Of a DNA stretch of 64,000 bases, positions 27,701-34,371 are shown piece by piece. The position numbers were made by a program, and so were the translations under genes. This stretch comes from Stieleria neptunia (GTDB lineage: Bacteria; Planctomycetota; Planctomycetia; Pirellulales; Pirellulaceae), in the NCBI RefSeq assembly GCF_007754155.1, contig NZ_CP037423.1, forward strand, positions 9,110,938-9,174,937, given 5' to 3'. Position 1 is the first letter of the stretch. Every line of letters begins with the position of its first letter. The notes under the pieces were generated by a model. It searched no databases. It was not told where the DNA came from and saw only the letters and a list, made by a program, of their open reading frames with translations.

Positions 27701-30107
27701 GACCGCCATCGACCCGGAAATCAACATCACCGGTGACAACGGCCAAGCGGTCGCTGCCGGAACCACCAACGTCTCGCCCTTGGCCGGAACGGACTTCGGT
27801 AGCGCCGACGTAACCGGCGGAACGGTCACCAAGACCTTTACCATCGAAAACACCGGCGCCGCGGCGCTGAATATCTCGGCTGCCGAAATCATCGGAGCCG
27901 AATCCGGTGCGTTCGCCTTTACGAACCAACCGGTCGCGACCGTCATCCCCGGCGGATCGTTCTCCTTCGATGTGGTCTTCGATCCGTCCAAGCTGGGACT
28001 GCACGATGCCACCGTGGTGATCACCAGTGACGACGCGGACGAAGGAGTGTATCGGTTCGCCATCCAAGGCAACGGCGTCGGATTCCCGGCGCTGTCGGCG
28101 ACACCGGACGGGTCAACATCCTTCACAGCGATCGGCGGTATTTCGAGCGGCCTTTCAGGTGCTGAGATCTCCGCCTTCGACCCCGGCAGCGATCGCCTGT
28201 TCGTGACGTCCGATGCCGGGCTGCAGGTCGTCGATCTGGCTGACCCCGCCAACCCGGTTTTGTTGTCAACCATCCAGCCGACCGCGGAGGGTGCCAGCGA
28301 CAATGCGATCACCAGTGTCGCGGTCAGCAACACGGGCGTCGTCGCAGTCGCCGTTCCCGGATCCGATCCCCAAGCTCCCGGCAGCGTGTTCTTCTACAAT
28401 GCCGCCGACGCCTTGTTCTTGGGCAGCGTGACCGTCGGAGCCCTGCCGGACCAACTGACGTTCACCCCCGACGGCAGCCGACTGTTGGTCGCCAATGAAG
28501 GCGAACCTTCGTCGGACGGAACGACAGATCCGGTCGGGTCGGTCAGCATCGTCGATCTCTCGACCGGTGTCGCAACCGCGACCGTGCAAACCGCCGGCTT
28601 CGAATCCTTTGACGGAAGCGAACAAGCACTGCGAGACGCGGGCGTCAAACTGAGCCCCGGCAAGAGTGTTTCCGAAGACGTCGAACCGGAATACATCGCC
28701 ATCTCCCCCGATGGCAGCACCGCCTTCGTCACGCTTCAGGAAAACAACGCGTTGGCCGAAGTCGACATCGCGACCGCGACCGTCACCCAGATTCTTCCGT
28801 TGGGCTACAAAGACCACAACGCGGCGAATGCTCAAATCGACCCGACCAACGATTCTCCCGACGCGTTGACGCTGGGAAGCATCCCGGTTCGTGGCCTGTT
28901 CCAACCCGATGCGATCGCCAGCTACGAAGTGGACGGTGTGACCTACTATGTGACCGCCAACGAAGGCGATGCACGCGACGCGGAAGAAACGGACGTCCAA
29001 AGCGTCACGCTGGATCCGACAATGTTCCCCAACGCCGCGGCACTGCAAGCCGCAGCGTCGGCAGGTGAACTGGAACTCACTGGCATCATCGGTGACCCCG
29101 ATGGCGACGGTGACTTCGACGCCCTGTATTCCTTCGGTGCCCGATCGTTCTCGATCTGGAACGAAGCGGGTGACATGGTGTTTGACAGCGGCGATGTGCT
29201 CGCACGAGCCACCGATCTGCTGGGGCTCTACGACGACGGACGAAGCGACAACAAGGGGACCGAACCCGAAGGTGTCACGATCGGACAAATCGACGGACGC
29301 ACCTACGCGTTTGTCGGGCTCGAACGCGCCAACGCCATCACGGTGTTCGACGTCACCGACCCGACCAACGTCACGCTGTCGCAAGTGCTCAACGACACCG
29401 CGGACGTCAGCCCCGAAGGACTGACCTTCATCTCTTCCAGCGACAGCCCGAGTGGTTCGCCGTTGCTGGTCGTCAGCAATGAAGTCAGCAACACCTTGCG
29501 TGTGTACTCGATCGGTTCGACGTCGGCGACTCCCCAAGTCGAATCGGTCGTGATCAACGACGGATCAGCGTCGCGATCGCAGATCACATCCGTGACCGTG
29601 ACGTTCGACACCGAAGTGGACCACGCCGCGCTGCAATCGGCGTTCACGTTGACCAACATCGACACGTCGACGCAAGTCACCGGACTGGACATCGCCGCAA
29701 ACAACAGCGGAGGGAAAACGATTGCCGTACTTTCCTTCGCCGCGGGAGCAAGCGTCGTGACGCGAAACGGTTCCGGTCTGCAAGGCAATTCGCTCGCCGA
29801 TGGAAATTACCGACTCGACATCGCGGGGACTCAAGTCCAAGCGACCGCCGGATCAGCCGCGATGGCCGTTGACTATGCGTTCGGTGGCCAAGACGCGGCG
29901 GGAGCACCCAATGACGATTTCTTCCGTCTGCTCGGTGACGCCAACGGTGACGGGTTCCGTAACGGGATCGATTTGAACTCGATCATTCCGTCGCTGTTCA
30001 ACCCCAATGAATATCGATTCGACTTGGACACCAACGGCGATGGATCGATCAACGGCATCGACCTGAACGACTTGATCCCGACCATCTTCGGATCGCCACG
30101 CCAGTAG
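21726..30107 (+). CDS. giant LEPR-XLL / cadherin-like / dockerin surface protein (2793 aa)
   Basis: The basic N-terminus followed by LESLEARQLLA is the LEPR-XLL motif of planctomycete exported proteins. Residues ~40-1500 hold three cadherin/VCBS-type repeats (VLGND start, GTFTYDPSG...DTFTYTIRDG end), each split by a long insert with the words FFPFxDxW, DGFLFxI and FVFVPR. Two DNRLRE-like domains (~1600-1800 and ~1804-1994; GWLIQGWEN, GWLMEHWESG) follow, then a choice-of-anchor-D-like ASPM/SPD-2 domain (~1997-2118), a choice-of-anchor-I propeller (~2125-2600) and a C-terminal dockerin with two calcium loops (DANGDGFRNGIDLN, DTNGDGSINGIDLN). The GTG at 21726 or ATG at 21738 may be the start. 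Probably an adhesin or cell-surface scaffold; the partner cohesin is not in the window. Confidence 0.9.
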   Translation: MKSRMNKRRTKDSSSRSKRRRPTKKNLKLESLEARQLLAANVVNDSLTLAADSSINVLTNDTSGSEVQSVSAFQVDFDRETYDPAVNATDWFIPDRPGQPGVPQRSLIPGAVTSITGNKGDLDLHRDNDADPSNDTDLAPLTAGEGISLPVLRDNQPVDSTQTNLGVLQYVVDSANTWIAMAAAPENNGENSVPISNTFFPYDAGWAGATIDEGGVRVFGSTDITATGDGRNFVVEVAGVTDSFEDGFLFSIAGDNSDNYSRARPIGGNQWAIQVRDNSQEIGSTDTDPISVLYIPRSAQGLIGGVVDGGFDGVSPMRQSFGDFSVSRQSDGFYRVSIPGHDITSGALIVENYDLSVSQPRNTYFSYDDAGDGSGDIIIRQFAWNGNTETPLNSDFVFFFVPFENTLSPTTDLTVSSLGENNNGLSAKGLPLTLNADGTVNYATSGAIRALGAGETDTDSFVYRATDGTTESTEATATINWVGVNDAPEVITAPAELILDEDSPTTLIDLTTVFNDVDANDVLTYDIDTGVGGLITGEIVGTNASITPALNQFGYVQISLSATDPNGETATVTLDISVIPQDDDVQAVDDDGTVTDKFTPASIDVLGNDFHPDTTEFSVSAAEIYGDPAATSNEGSVFSVINTTAAPNDLTIQSPGNLGDVAVGRGGLDLSLADGVFLGTGRDNTSPFPTVNTYAAFGSYGFATDRGIGGGERNTALSAAFFPFGDQWTSGHIAADGTVLGGVGISQANVTLLQPGLFEITIPEARFTDDGLLFAVSGSNDDNIVSVYPQGYNNTWLVRQMDSDSDATGFESDAISFVYLPGSVTGLIGGRAASEEGQYALRQRYGNVSLSSDTDQAPLVTIDGYTPADGALIAVATSYDFADVNGVSTLIPANQAVMATPQGNAFRIDILQSETFTPTGNFPEFQFIFLPYDSPLEKIDGLDFGIDGFDSVSALGASVTLESDGTFTYDPSGAGAAIADLGNGESTTDTFTYTIRDGRGGTSTATVSLTVQGENQAPTANDDVVNLNELNAQGALISVLGNDIDPDVESLLGTPTGIPSANLSVDASSVWSVSQTGTAPLNLTVGAAATGTVEILQNGNAINQADGVVLATIRENFDGANTNYRLVQSFDNGSGTSLALQQFGTDAAADADVSVAFFPFADNWVGGHVSSGGTLTHGNGLTDAEVVRTDVGRYEVTIPGVTDAALDGFLFVIGNENADNVAQARAVPGSSIYEVAVRDNQQDFGNGEDGGFSFVFVPRNAQNLVTGTIDPFNSRPNAVSAAIGEFSVERMDVTNGGHEWKVTIPGQSPDTGMLVLTNQNNSSIEDNFLSYQDDGSGSFVIRSHDMPGLGRQDQSFTFTFIPFDSIGQPAARPVPGLLSIDSVDPTSSLGVTLTANADGTISYDPGTVLDSLYDGDVATDTFTYTMTDGFGGTSTATVTVNIDGFGAAPVLQTSSGATYYGVGDEPVSIAGQFSLAPVGVPFFDGAVATVELTSGQIASDSVSIRDEGNGAGQVGISGTDVIYDGVVVATFTAGSGTSPLTLTFNAAATEMAVERILQSVTYFTSDPVVTGGGRVATFSFVDGNGQASDSVTKPLQLGLVYRRELQQGVNNGYGTYQGTSDAQIRESDPDSVIVPTTDLLVDFDSAGNASQVLLRYADLFGDGPGQIPLGSVITSANLVVETNPNTSNAPGDGGTLHRMSIDWDDATATWNAFGNGIQPDAGEAASVFESAIGTASGAGSTGTGVLSFSVLPDIQAWADGETNNGWLIQGWENRTDGWFFSSAEDETPTARPKLEIEWVPAGANVVSFREGVDGYSSTVDTEIDSTTADDDLSAAETLFIDSPTSRALIRFDDIIGDLAGQIPAGSKIVTARLRTASTTSNAQGDGARFFPMLTDWSETDTFNSLIDGVSIDGVEAATEFTASAGNASRTPDVQGGFHDWDVTQDVQAWVNGDLTNFGWLMEHWESGTDGWGFQSSEAANELERPRLEVVFTTAIDPEINITGDNGQAVAAGTTNVSPLAGTDFGSADVTGGTVTKTFTIENTGAAALNISAAEIIGAESGAFAFTNQPVATVIPGGSFSFDVVFDPSKLGLHDATVVITSDDADEGVYRFAIQGNGVGFPALSATPDGSTSFTAIGGISSGLSGAEISAFDPGSDRLFVTSDAGLQVVDLADPANPVLLSTIQPTAEGASDNAITSVAVSNTGVVAVAVPGSDPQAPGSVFFYNAADALFLGSVTVGALPDQLTFTPDGSRLLVANEGEPSSDGTTDPVGSVSIVDLSTGVATATVQTAGFESFDGSEQALRDAGVKLSPGKSVSEDVEPEYIAISPDGSTAFVTLQENNALAEVDIATATVTQILPLGYKDHNAANAQIDPTNDSPDALTLGSIPVRGLFQPDAIASYEVDGVTYYVTANEGDARDAEETDVQSVTLDPTMFPNAAALQAAASAGELELTGIIGDPDGDGDFDALYSFGARSFSIWNEAGDMVFDSGDVLARATDLLGLYDDGRSDNKGTEPEGVTIGQIDGRTYAFVGLERANAITVFDVTDPTNVTLSQVLNDTADVSPEGLTFISSSDSPSGSPLLVVSNEVSNTLRVYSIGSTSATPQVESVVINDGSASRSQITSVTVTFDTEVDHAALQSAFTLTNIDTSTQVTGLDIAANNSGGKTIAVLSFAAGASVVTRNGSGLQGNSLADGNYRLDIAGTQVQATAGSAAMAVDYAFGGQDAAGAPNDDFFRLLGDANGDGFRNGIDLNSIIPSLFNPNEYRFDLDTNGDGSINGIDLNDLIPTIFGSPRQ

Positions 30108-30132
30108 GTCCAACGTCCAACAGCCCTTTGAC

Positions 30133-30156
30133 GTTCGCGCCCCACGGGGCGCGAAC
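30133..30156 (+). terminator. hairpin after the giant gene
   Basis: An 11-bp perfect stem GTTCGCGCCCC / GGGGCGCGAAC with only AC between the arms lies 26 bases after the stop codon. The T-tract is poor, so it may act as a terminator or as an RNA-stabilising end. Confidence 0.55.
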
Positions 30157-30219
30157 TTACGTTTCATTCAATTCAACCTTTCACACTACTTCCTACGACT
30201 ACCATCTCGAGACTACGAA

Positions 30220-30891
30220 ATGAATTTGCGAATAGCCACTTTTGCGATTGTCCTCTTGTCGATGCTTTCCTCGGCCCAAGCCGAACTCACCTACGACCTG
30301 TTGCTGCGGACCAACCGTGGCGACGGCATGGACAGCGCGATTGCAACCACGGCCGGTGAAGCACTCAACGCGGAAGTTATTCTGCGTGAAACCGTCACCG
30401 GATCCGACAGCACCTTGATCGGCACAGCGAACCTGAACGCATTCAATCTGACACTGGAAAGCATCGGCAGCGATGGACTGTTCGAATCGCTGACACTCAA
30501 CGGCGACGGTGGCTTTGACGCCGGATCGGGCGCGTCGACGTTGACCTTTGCCGCCTTCGGTCCCGGCTTCGGCCAACCCGGACGCACCTCGATCGATCGC
30601 GGAAACGGCATCTTCGAAGCGTCGCTGGGAACGGTCACGCTGCGTGCACCGACGCTCGGAGAAACCCGCTTTGTCCTGTCCGACGGTTCCGCCGTCGACG
30701 GCGACTTCACGACGTTCCAAACCGTCGGCTTCGGACTCGAATCGGCCGCCGCCAATTCCGGTGGTGGGTTCTTCGGTCGGGCGTTGACGCTGAGCAGCCA
30801 AGTGACCGCGATCCCAGAACCGTCCAGCGCGCTGGCACTGTCGCTGGTTTGCTCGGCCGGCTTGTTGCGATCGCGTCGACGACGACGCTAA
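30220..30891 (+). CDS. PEP-CTERM-anchored secreted protein
   Basis: A signal peptide (LRIATFAIVLLSMLSSAQA) precedes a beta-rich, Gly/Thr/Ser-rich body without recognised domain. The C-terminus IPEPSSALALSLVCSAGLL plus an RSRRRRR tail is a PEP-CTERM sorting signal, recognised by an exosortase/archaeosortase-type transpeptidase and linked with exopolysaccharide systems. It follows the giant dockerin protein by 112 bases, so both may be surface-matrix components, but a hairpin lies between them. Confidence 0.85.
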   Translation: MNLRIATFAIVLLSMLSSAQAELTYDLLLRTNRGDGMDSAIATTAGEALNAEVILRETVTGSDSTLIGTANLNAFNLTLESIGSDGLFESLTLNGDGGFDAGSGASTLTFAAFGPGFGQPGRTSIDRGNGIFEASLGTVTLRAPTLGETRFVLSDGSAVDGDFTTFQTVGFGLESAAANSGGGFFGRALTLSSQVTAIPEPSSALALSLVCSAGLLRSRRRRR

Positions 30892-30946
30892 GCACGAAGA
30901 AGAGCAGGGCGGTTGGAAATTTTTTCTGGCCGCCGACAGCCAACGC

Positions 30947-30987
30947 AACCCAGAGGGCCAGCCCACGCGCCCTCTGGGTTTTGTTTT
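30947..30987 (+). terminator. intrinsic terminator after the PEP-CTERM gene
   Basis: A 12-bp perfect stem AACCCAGAGGGC / GCCCTCTGGGTT with a 10-base loop runs into TTGTTTTGG. This is the best-formed intrinsic terminator in the window and closes the plus-strand block before the repeat-rich 31-kb region. Confidence 0.8.
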
Positions 30988-31011
30988 GGTCTGACGGGTG
31001 GTTGGTTGTGA

Positions 31012-31110
31012 TCGGCTGAGTCAATGGTGAGCCGTTGGGCCGTAAGGCCTCGGGCGAGCGAAGGAATGCCCGGCCGCTTACGCGCCCGCGGCTCACAATA
31101 GCGACAGACC
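31012..31110. repeat. REP-type palindrome, copy 2
   Basis: Inverted relative to the 16.1-kb copy. It shares GAGTCAATGGTGAGCC, GGCCGTAAGGCCTCGGGC, GCCCGGCCGCTTACGCG and CGGCTCACAA, then GCTCGCGCCGT. Confidence 0.85.
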
Positions 31111-31167
31111 GCTCGCGCCGTGCCTCAGATTCCTTCCGCTGTTGTTAATCGATCCGACGGTTCGGCA

Positions 31168-31217
31168 TTGGTTGTCGACAACCAAGCGATCCTCATCTGC
31201 ATGGTTGTCGACAACCA
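31168..31217. promoter_or_regulatory. pair of identical 14-bp palindromes (operator-like)
   Basis: TTGGTTGTCGACAACCAA (31168-31185) and TGGTTGTCGACAACCA (31202-31217) share the perfect palindrome GGTTGTCGACAACC. Their centres are 33 bp apart, close to three helical turns, which would suit a dimeric regulator bound on one face of the DNA. No adjacent promoter or regulator is evident, so this could also be a repeat. Confidence 0.4.
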
Positions 31218-31256
31218 AGCAAACGGCCACCGACAGAGTCAGTACGCAGCACTGAA

Positions 31257-31502
31257 TACTCAGCACTCAGCACTCAGCACTCAGTACTCAGTACTCAGTA
31301 CTCAGTACTCAGTACTCAGTACTCAGTACTCAGTACTCAGTACTCAGTACTCAGTACTCAGTACTCAGTACCCAAGACCCAAGACCCAAGACCCAAGACC
31401 CAAGACCCAAGACCCAAGACCCAAGACCCAAGACCCAAGACTCAAGACTCAAGACTCAAGACTCAAGACTCAAGACTCAAGACTCAAGACTCAAGACTCA
31501 AG
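31257..31502. repeat. three abutting heptanucleotide tandem arrays
   Basis: About 16 units of ACTCAGT/ACTCAGC (to ~31370), then about 10 units of ACCCAAG (to ~31438), then about 9 units of ACTCAAG (to ~31502). The unit length stays at 7 bp while the sequence switches twice. Because 7 is not a multiple of 3, any reading frame through it gives a 7-residue periodic peptide; I do not regard that frame as a gene. Confidence 0.95.
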
Positions 31503-31535
31503 ACCCAGCACAGGGCAGATAACACCGCCCCTGCA

Positions 31536-31563
31536 ACGTCCGATAATCACTCTTATGTTGTAT
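31536..31563 (+). other. dif: dif-like XerC/XerD recombination site
   Basis: The layout is 11-6-11: left arm ACGTCCGATAA, spacer TCACTC, right arm TTATGTTGTAT. The right arm matches the E. coli XerD arm TTATGTTAAAT at 9 of 11 positions. The left arm matches the B. subtilis left arm ACTTCCTAGAA at 8 of 11 and ends in the inner ATAA of the E. coli XerC arm. It lies about 1.3 kb from the point where KOPS-like octamers change strand, as expected for a chromosome-dimer resolution site. No xer gene is nearby, which is normal for chromosomal dif. Confidence 0.6.
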
Positions 31564-31605
31564 TGCGACTGCAAAAAACCCCGTGTTTGAGCGATTTCGG
31601 CGATC

Positions 31606-31698
31606 GTGGGATAGGCTTCCAGCCTGTCGGCTGCTGTGGGATAGGCTTCCAGCCTGTCGGCCTATGATCGAATCGACAGGCTGGAAGCCTATCCCACT
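31606..31698. repeat. GATAGGCT-TCC-AGCCTGTC hairpins, two direct and one inverted
   Basis: Copies at 31610-31628 and 31640-31658 (plus) and 31675-31693 (minus), each preceded by GTGG. Each folds as an 8-bp stem with one T-G wobble and a TCC triloop. The array lies just past the cvpA stop codon, so it could serve as its 3' end. Confidence 0.9.
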
Positions 31699-31705
31699 TC
31701 GATGA

Positions 31706-32377
31706 TCACGGGCGCCAGGCGGCCGGGCGTGCGATTGCGTTGCCCTGCTCGGGTGTAAACACGGGCGGCAACCGGTCTCGGATCTCGTCCACCAAAACGC
31801 CCTCGACGCCCTCCGGTCCGTCGATCAACCGGCCGGCCAACCCGGCGTCGGTCTGCGTTTGGGCGTTCTCAAATTCGGCGTCGAATCGCTCCAAATAGGG
31901 ATGCAAAAATTGATGGATCTCCGGCGGGATCACCGACTCGCTGCGGTCGAGATGCCGGGCGATGAATCGACCACTTTTGCTAGCAACAATCTTTTGACGA
32001 ATCCCGTCCCCCATCAGAGTGACGGCAAACAGCGTGATCAGCGTGCAGTACAGCCCACCCTTGAGCAGCCCGAACAACGCTCCGATCTGGCGATCAAATT
32101 CCTTCAGTTTCATTCGGTCGATCGTCCGGCGGACCATGTTGAAGCCAACCCAGACGACCAGCGAGGTCCCGACGAACAGAATCAACATCGCCAGAAAGCG
32201 GTTCCAGGGAGGCTCGGCGACGATCGAATGGCTGAGCGGTTCGCGGAATCGATAGGCCACGAAATAGCTGACCACGATCGACGCGATCGACGCCAACTGC
32301 CATGCGAAGCCCTTGACCGCGCCGAACACGCCGGCGGCGACAAGCACGATCAGCATCAAGATGTCGTAGGTCTCCAC
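31706..32377 (-). CDS. cvpA: CvpA-family membrane protein
   Basis: Four predicted membrane helices in the first ~150 residues, with TYDILMLIVLVAAGVFGAVKG at the N-terminus and a central FDRQIGALFGLLKGGLYC segment typical of CvpA/colicin V production proteins. A hydrophilic C-terminal extension follows. GTG at 32377 has a GAGGA ribosome-binding site nine bases upstream and is preferred to a TTG at 32395. The family is widespread and linked to envelope integrity; its biochemical role is unsettled. Confidence 0.85.
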   Translation of the reverse strand: METYDILMLIVLVAAGVFGAVKGFAWQLASIASIVVSYFVAYRFREPLSHSIVAEPPWNRFLAMLILFVGTSLVVWVGFNMVRRTIDRMKLKEFDRQIGALFGLLKGGLYCTLITLFAVTLMGDGIRQKIVASKSGRFIARHLDRSESVIPPEIHQFLHPYLERFDAEFENAQTQTDAGLAGRLIDGPEGVEGVLVDEIRDRLPPVFTPEQGNAIARPAAWRP

Positions 32378-32465
32378 AAGCCGTTGTCCTCGCAACTCTG
32401 TCCTTGAACTTCCATCTCGCCAATCACTCGCACCACAGCTGCCCGACGCCTGCAGCTTTGACGCC

Positions 32466-32665
32466 GAGCGGAATGTCTTTTGCTAGCGGCAGGGCGCGAG
32501 CCCTCCGGTCTTTCACGCCGAAACCGGACGGCTCGCGGGCTGTCGATTTAGTCGGGATCTGCTGCGTTAATGGTGAGCCGCTGGCCGTAAGGCCTCGGGC
32601 AACGTCGCAGTGCCCGGCCGCTTACGCGTCGCGGCTCACAAAACCGACAGCCCGCTCGCGCCGTT
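32466..32665. repeat. small GNRA hairpin plus REP-type palindrome, copy 3
   Basis: 32470-32495 contains AGGGC-GCGA-GCCCT followed by CCGGTC, as at 16.27 and 42.09 kb. 32556-32665 is the third REP-type copy, with outer words TCTGCTGCGTTAATGGTGAGCC and GCGGCTCACAAAACCGACAG. The rest of the gap to 32893 holds no gene I trust. Confidence 0.8.
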
Positions 32666-32893
32666 CCGCTAACACGTTCTGCGCTAACGTCGTTGACATT
32701 GCACGCGGCCCACGATTGCGGCGATCCGACGGAACCGAGGGCAGGGCGGCGTCGCGGTGACTTATACGCAATCCATCCACCGCAAGCGAAGACCAATCGC
32801 AATCCAGTCTTGGCAGCGGACCACAAAAACCGGTATGACCCCAGTTCCCCATTTTCTCGACCGCCCTCCCCTGCCCCTCACCCATTTGCTAGC

Positions 32894-33676
32894 GTGGCAG
32901 ATTTCAAAACCCACATCAGCGCCAGCACGCTTGTCGGGATCGCCTACGGTTACTGGGGCGTGACCTCGCAATCGATGACGCTGGAAAATGGGATCTTGGC
33001 CGGCGGTCTGTGTTCGGTCAGCGGGATGCTGCCGGACCTGGATAGCGACGGCGGCATTCCGTTGCGCGAGATCAGCATGTTCACCGCGGCGGTCGCCCCG
33101 ATGATGATGCTCAACCGCTTTCGCGATTACGACCTGTCCCACGAGTCGATGGCATTGGCGGCGATGCTGATCTATGTCGTGATCCGCTTCGGTGCCTTTG
33201 AGTTCTTCAAACGTTTTACCGTGCACCGTGGCATGTGGCACAGCTTGCCCGCCGCGGCGGTGTCGGGATTAATCGCCTACCTGGCGATGCCGACCACCAG
33301 CGATGCCGAACGGGCATACAAAGCCGTGGCGGTCGTGGTCGGATTCATGGTCCACTTGATCTTGGACGAGATCTGGGCGGTCGAAGTCGGCGTGGCACGC
33401 CTGCGCACGAAGAAGTCGTTCGGAACCGCACTCAAGTTCTTTGGCACCGACGCGATGGCCAACGTGTTCGTGTACGCGCTGCTGTTCGGACTTTGCTACA
33501 CCGCGTGGAGCGACAACAAGATCGCGGCGCGGCTGCGCGAACGCGCCAAGTACGATCTCACACAACCCGGCTGGCAATACACGCCGACATCTCCGCCGAC
33601 GGAATGGACCGCGCCCCAGTGGCAGATCCCCGACTTCGGCTTCAACGCCTCGCTTCCTTCCGCGGAACGGAAGTAG
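32894..33676 (+). CDS. YdjM-like (DUF457) inner-membrane metal-dependent hydrolase family
   Basis: Starts ADFKTHISASTLVGIAYGY, the usual H-containing N-terminus of the DUF457/YdjM family. It continues with an aspartate pair in GMLPDLDSD, HRGMWHSLP (conserved His residues) and HLILDEIW, within about five membrane segments. GTG at 32894 was chosen because upstream frame sequence is arginine/proline-rich and crosses repeats. The product is 260 residues. The E. coli homologue is a LexA-regulated membrane protein of unclear substrate. It converges on dtd across tandem repeats. Confidence 0.82.
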   Translation: MADFKTHISASTLVGIAYGYWGVTSQSMTLENGILAGGLCSVSGMLPDLDSDGGIPLREISMFTAAVAPMMMLNRFRDYDLSHESMALAAMLIYVVIRFGAFEFFKRFTVHRGMWHSLPAAAVSGLIAYLAMPTTSDAERAYKAVAVVVGFMVHLILDEIWAVEVGVARLRTKKSFGTALKFFGTDAMANVFVYALLFGLCYTAWSDNKIAARLRERAKYDLTQPGWQYTPTSPPTEWTAPQWQIPDFGFNASLPSAERK

Positions 33677-33680
33677 AGGG

Positions 33681-33829
33681 GGAGACAAGGAGACAAGGAG
33701 ACAAGGAGACAAGGAGACAAGGAGACAAGGAGACAAGGAGACAAGGAGAGAAGGGGAGTCGAGAGTACCCAGTTCCTCGAAAACTTGAAACTTGAAACTT
33801 GAAACTTGAAACTTGAAACTTGAAACTTG
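33681..33829. repeat. octamer array then heptamer array between convergent genes
   Basis: Eight perfect units of GGAGACAA plus one variant (33681-33752), a short linker, then seven units of AAACTTG (33781-33829). They fill nearly the whole gap between the stop codons of the YdjM-like gene and dtd. Confidence 0.95.
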
Positions 33830-33841
33830 AAACTCCCTCCT

Positions 33842-34279
33842 TCACCGTTCCAGCAACATCGTGACCGGACCGTCGTTGACCAACGACACTTTCATGTCCG
33901 CGGCGAAGACGCCGGTTTCGACACCAATCCCCTGCCCTTTCAGCTTCTCGACATACAGTTCGTACAACCGTTCGGCGATCGCCGGATCGGCGGCGTCGGT
34001 GAATGCCGGACGTCGCCCCTTGCGACAATCACCGTACAGTGTGAATTGGCTGACGGCCAAGACGCTGCCGCCGATATCGATCACCGACCGATTCATTTTT
34101 CCGGCATCGTCTTCGAACACGCGGAGCACGGCAGTCTTGTCTGCCATCCAGCTGACCACCGCTTCATCATCGGCGTGGCCGATTCCGACCAAGGCCAAAA
34201 ACCCTGCTTCGATTTGTCCGACGACTTCGCCTTCGACCGAAACACTCGCTTGACTGACCCGTTGTAACACCACTTTCAA
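33842..34279 (-). CDS. dtd: D-aminoacyl-tRNA deacylase
   Basis: Hydrolyses D-aminoacyl (and glycyl-tRNA-Ala) mischarging products. The N-terminus KVVLQRVSQASV, the catalytic SQFTLYGD segment and the C-terminal NDGPVTMLLE carrying the Gly-cisPro motif are all present. The length of 145 residues is exactly typical. Confidence 0.96.
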   Translation of the reverse strand: MKVVLQRVSQASVSVEGEVVGQIEAGFLALVGIGHADDEAVVSWMADKTAVLRVFEDDAGKMNRSVIDIGGSVLAVSQFTLYGDCRKGRRPAFTDAADPAIAERLYELYVEKLKGQGIGVETGVFAADMKVSLVNDGPVTMLLER

Positions 34280-34371
34280 CTTATTGTCCTCTAGAATGAA
34301 CCGCTCGCGCTCTCGGGCGCGTTGTCAATCATCATCATGTGCCCTCCGTCTCGCAAGTCGTTTGACCATTC

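Noticed and set aside
31257..31502. Possible CRISPR array
   Set aside because: The period is 7 bp with no spacers and no cas genes are in the window.
31120..31590. A 156-codon ORF with repeating LSTQYSV / PKTQDPR peptides
   Set aside because: It is only the translation of the heptamer arrays; the period gives an open frame on its own, and there is no ribosome-binding site or domain.
31000..33000. Replication origin instead of terminus at the octamer switch
   Set aside because: The octamers point inward, as KOPS do towards dif; at an origin they would point outward. No DnaA-box cluster or dnaA/dnaN gene is present.
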